DNA of 64,000 nucleotides, taken from positions 1 through 64,000 of the forward strand of contig JAOTYE010000005.1 in NCBI GenBank assembly GCA_029862045.1. Reading direction: 5' to 3'. How positions within the stretch are numbered: the stretch's first letter is position 1; every line of letters starts with the position of its first letter. The position numbers and the translations under genes are program-made. Positions 63,696-64,000 of this stretch are shown here, piece after piece. The notes under the pieces were generated by a model. It saw only the letters and a program-made list of their open reading frames with translations. It ran no database searches and was not told the origin of the DNA. This DNA is from Gammaproteobacteria bacterium (lineage in GTDB: Bacteria > Pseudomonadota > Gammaproteobacteria > Steroidobacterales > Woeseiaceae).

Positions 63696-64000
63696 ATGAA
63701 AGAGGTTTTTCACTGGTATTCGCCCAATGTCGAACAGGAAATGCAGCTTGTGCGCTGGGGCCATTTCGGCACGCCGGTCCTGTTGTTCCCGACGGCGGGA
63801 GGCGACGCCGAGGAGATCGAGCGCTTTCATCTGATCGGCGCTTTAGGGCCACTGCTGGACGCCGGCCGCATCAAGGTGTACTCAATGGACAGCGTCGCCG
63901 GCAAAGCGTGGTTCGCCGGCCAACATTCCGCTGAGTACTGCTCGAAGCTGCAGAACTGTTTCGACTCTTATATCTATTCGGAAGTAACACCGGCGATACG
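63696..64000 (+). CDS. Second esterase-family protein (3' end outside window)
   Basis: The first 101 codons of a gene starting MKEVFHWYSPNVEQEMQLVR. It continues with GTPVLLFPTAGGDAEEIERF and GRIKVYSMDSVAGKAWFAG, matching the N-terminus of putative esterases (EstA/D-like alpha/beta hydrolases). The nucleophile lies beyond the window. It begins 2 bp after the ATP-grasp 2 stop. It is the fifth gene of the operon, giving two ligases, two esterases and one S51-like protein. Confidence 0.75.
   Translation, partial: MKEVFHWYSPNVEQEMQLVRWGHFGTPVLLFPTAGGDAEEIERFHLIGALGPLLDAGRIKVYSMDSVAGKAWFAGQHSAEYCSKLQNCFDSYIYSEVTPAI

Overview
The window looks like a chromosomal segment of a marine-type, sulfur-oxidising gammaproteobacterium. 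The evidence is a complete sat-aprM-aprB-aprA operon of the sulfur-oxidiser type, gammaproteobacterial housekeeping genes (purL, ettA, glyA, acs, ppa) and a DUF1820 gene. Woeseiales (JTB255) or a Chromatiales relative would fit; this is an inference from gene content, not a phylogeny.

Region 1 (1-35.8 kb) is compact and mostly core. It holds glyA (5' end only), a histone-deacetylase-family gene, nnrU-like, two GGDEF proteins, a 38-residue membrane peptide, ettA, purL, an orphan T6SS-type FHA gene (tagH-like), an acs / CoA-lyase / MaoC operon, a lipid A-type acyltransferase, ppa, a phosphodiesterase, sat-aprMBA, a polyphosphate glucokinase, an acyl-CoA ligase, a two-subunit molybdenum hydroxylase, and a kinase / response regulator / TonB-like operon. 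Two damaged genes lie here: a frameshifted secreted-protein gene at 25.5 kb and a truncated DksA/TraR-family gene at 27.8 kb.

Region 2 (35.8-58.9 kb) is the unusual part. It is a string of 1-3 gene modules separated by short direct repeats, all in one orientation, and it ends at a tRNA-Ser(CGA) gene on the minus strand. Two repeat types recur. Type 1 begins with the 3' end of that tRNA (TGGCGGAGAGGGTGGGATT on the plus strand) and continues for about 100-180 bp as structured DNA. Type 2 is a 34-nt sequence, also beginning TGGCGG and containing a small hairpin. Where both occur together the order is type 1, then a palindrome or terminator hairpin, then type 2. Cargo includes two toxin-antitoxin pairs (reverse strand), lipoproteins (one duplicated), an ECF sigma factor with an NrsF-type anti-sigma, a Tat-dependent amidase, a seven-repeat FG-GAP lipoprotein, a TolB/FlgO-TPR protein, a DUF2165 membrane protein, an NlpE-like lipoprotein, a small metallopeptidase and a DUF885 protein. 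Several genes are broken at or near repeats: kefB, a ChaN-like gene fused to an SLC13 tail, and a TolB-TPR tail. I see no integrase, transposase or integron signature. I read this as a tRNA-Ser-anchored cassette array, and it is the leading candidate for an undescribed system.

Region 3 (58.9-64 kb) is a tightly overlapping plus-strand operon of ATP-grasp ligase, S51/cyanophycinase-like protein, esterase, second ATP-grasp ligase and second esterase (cut by the window end). It looks like an uncharacterised pathway that makes and trims an amide- or peptide-like compound.
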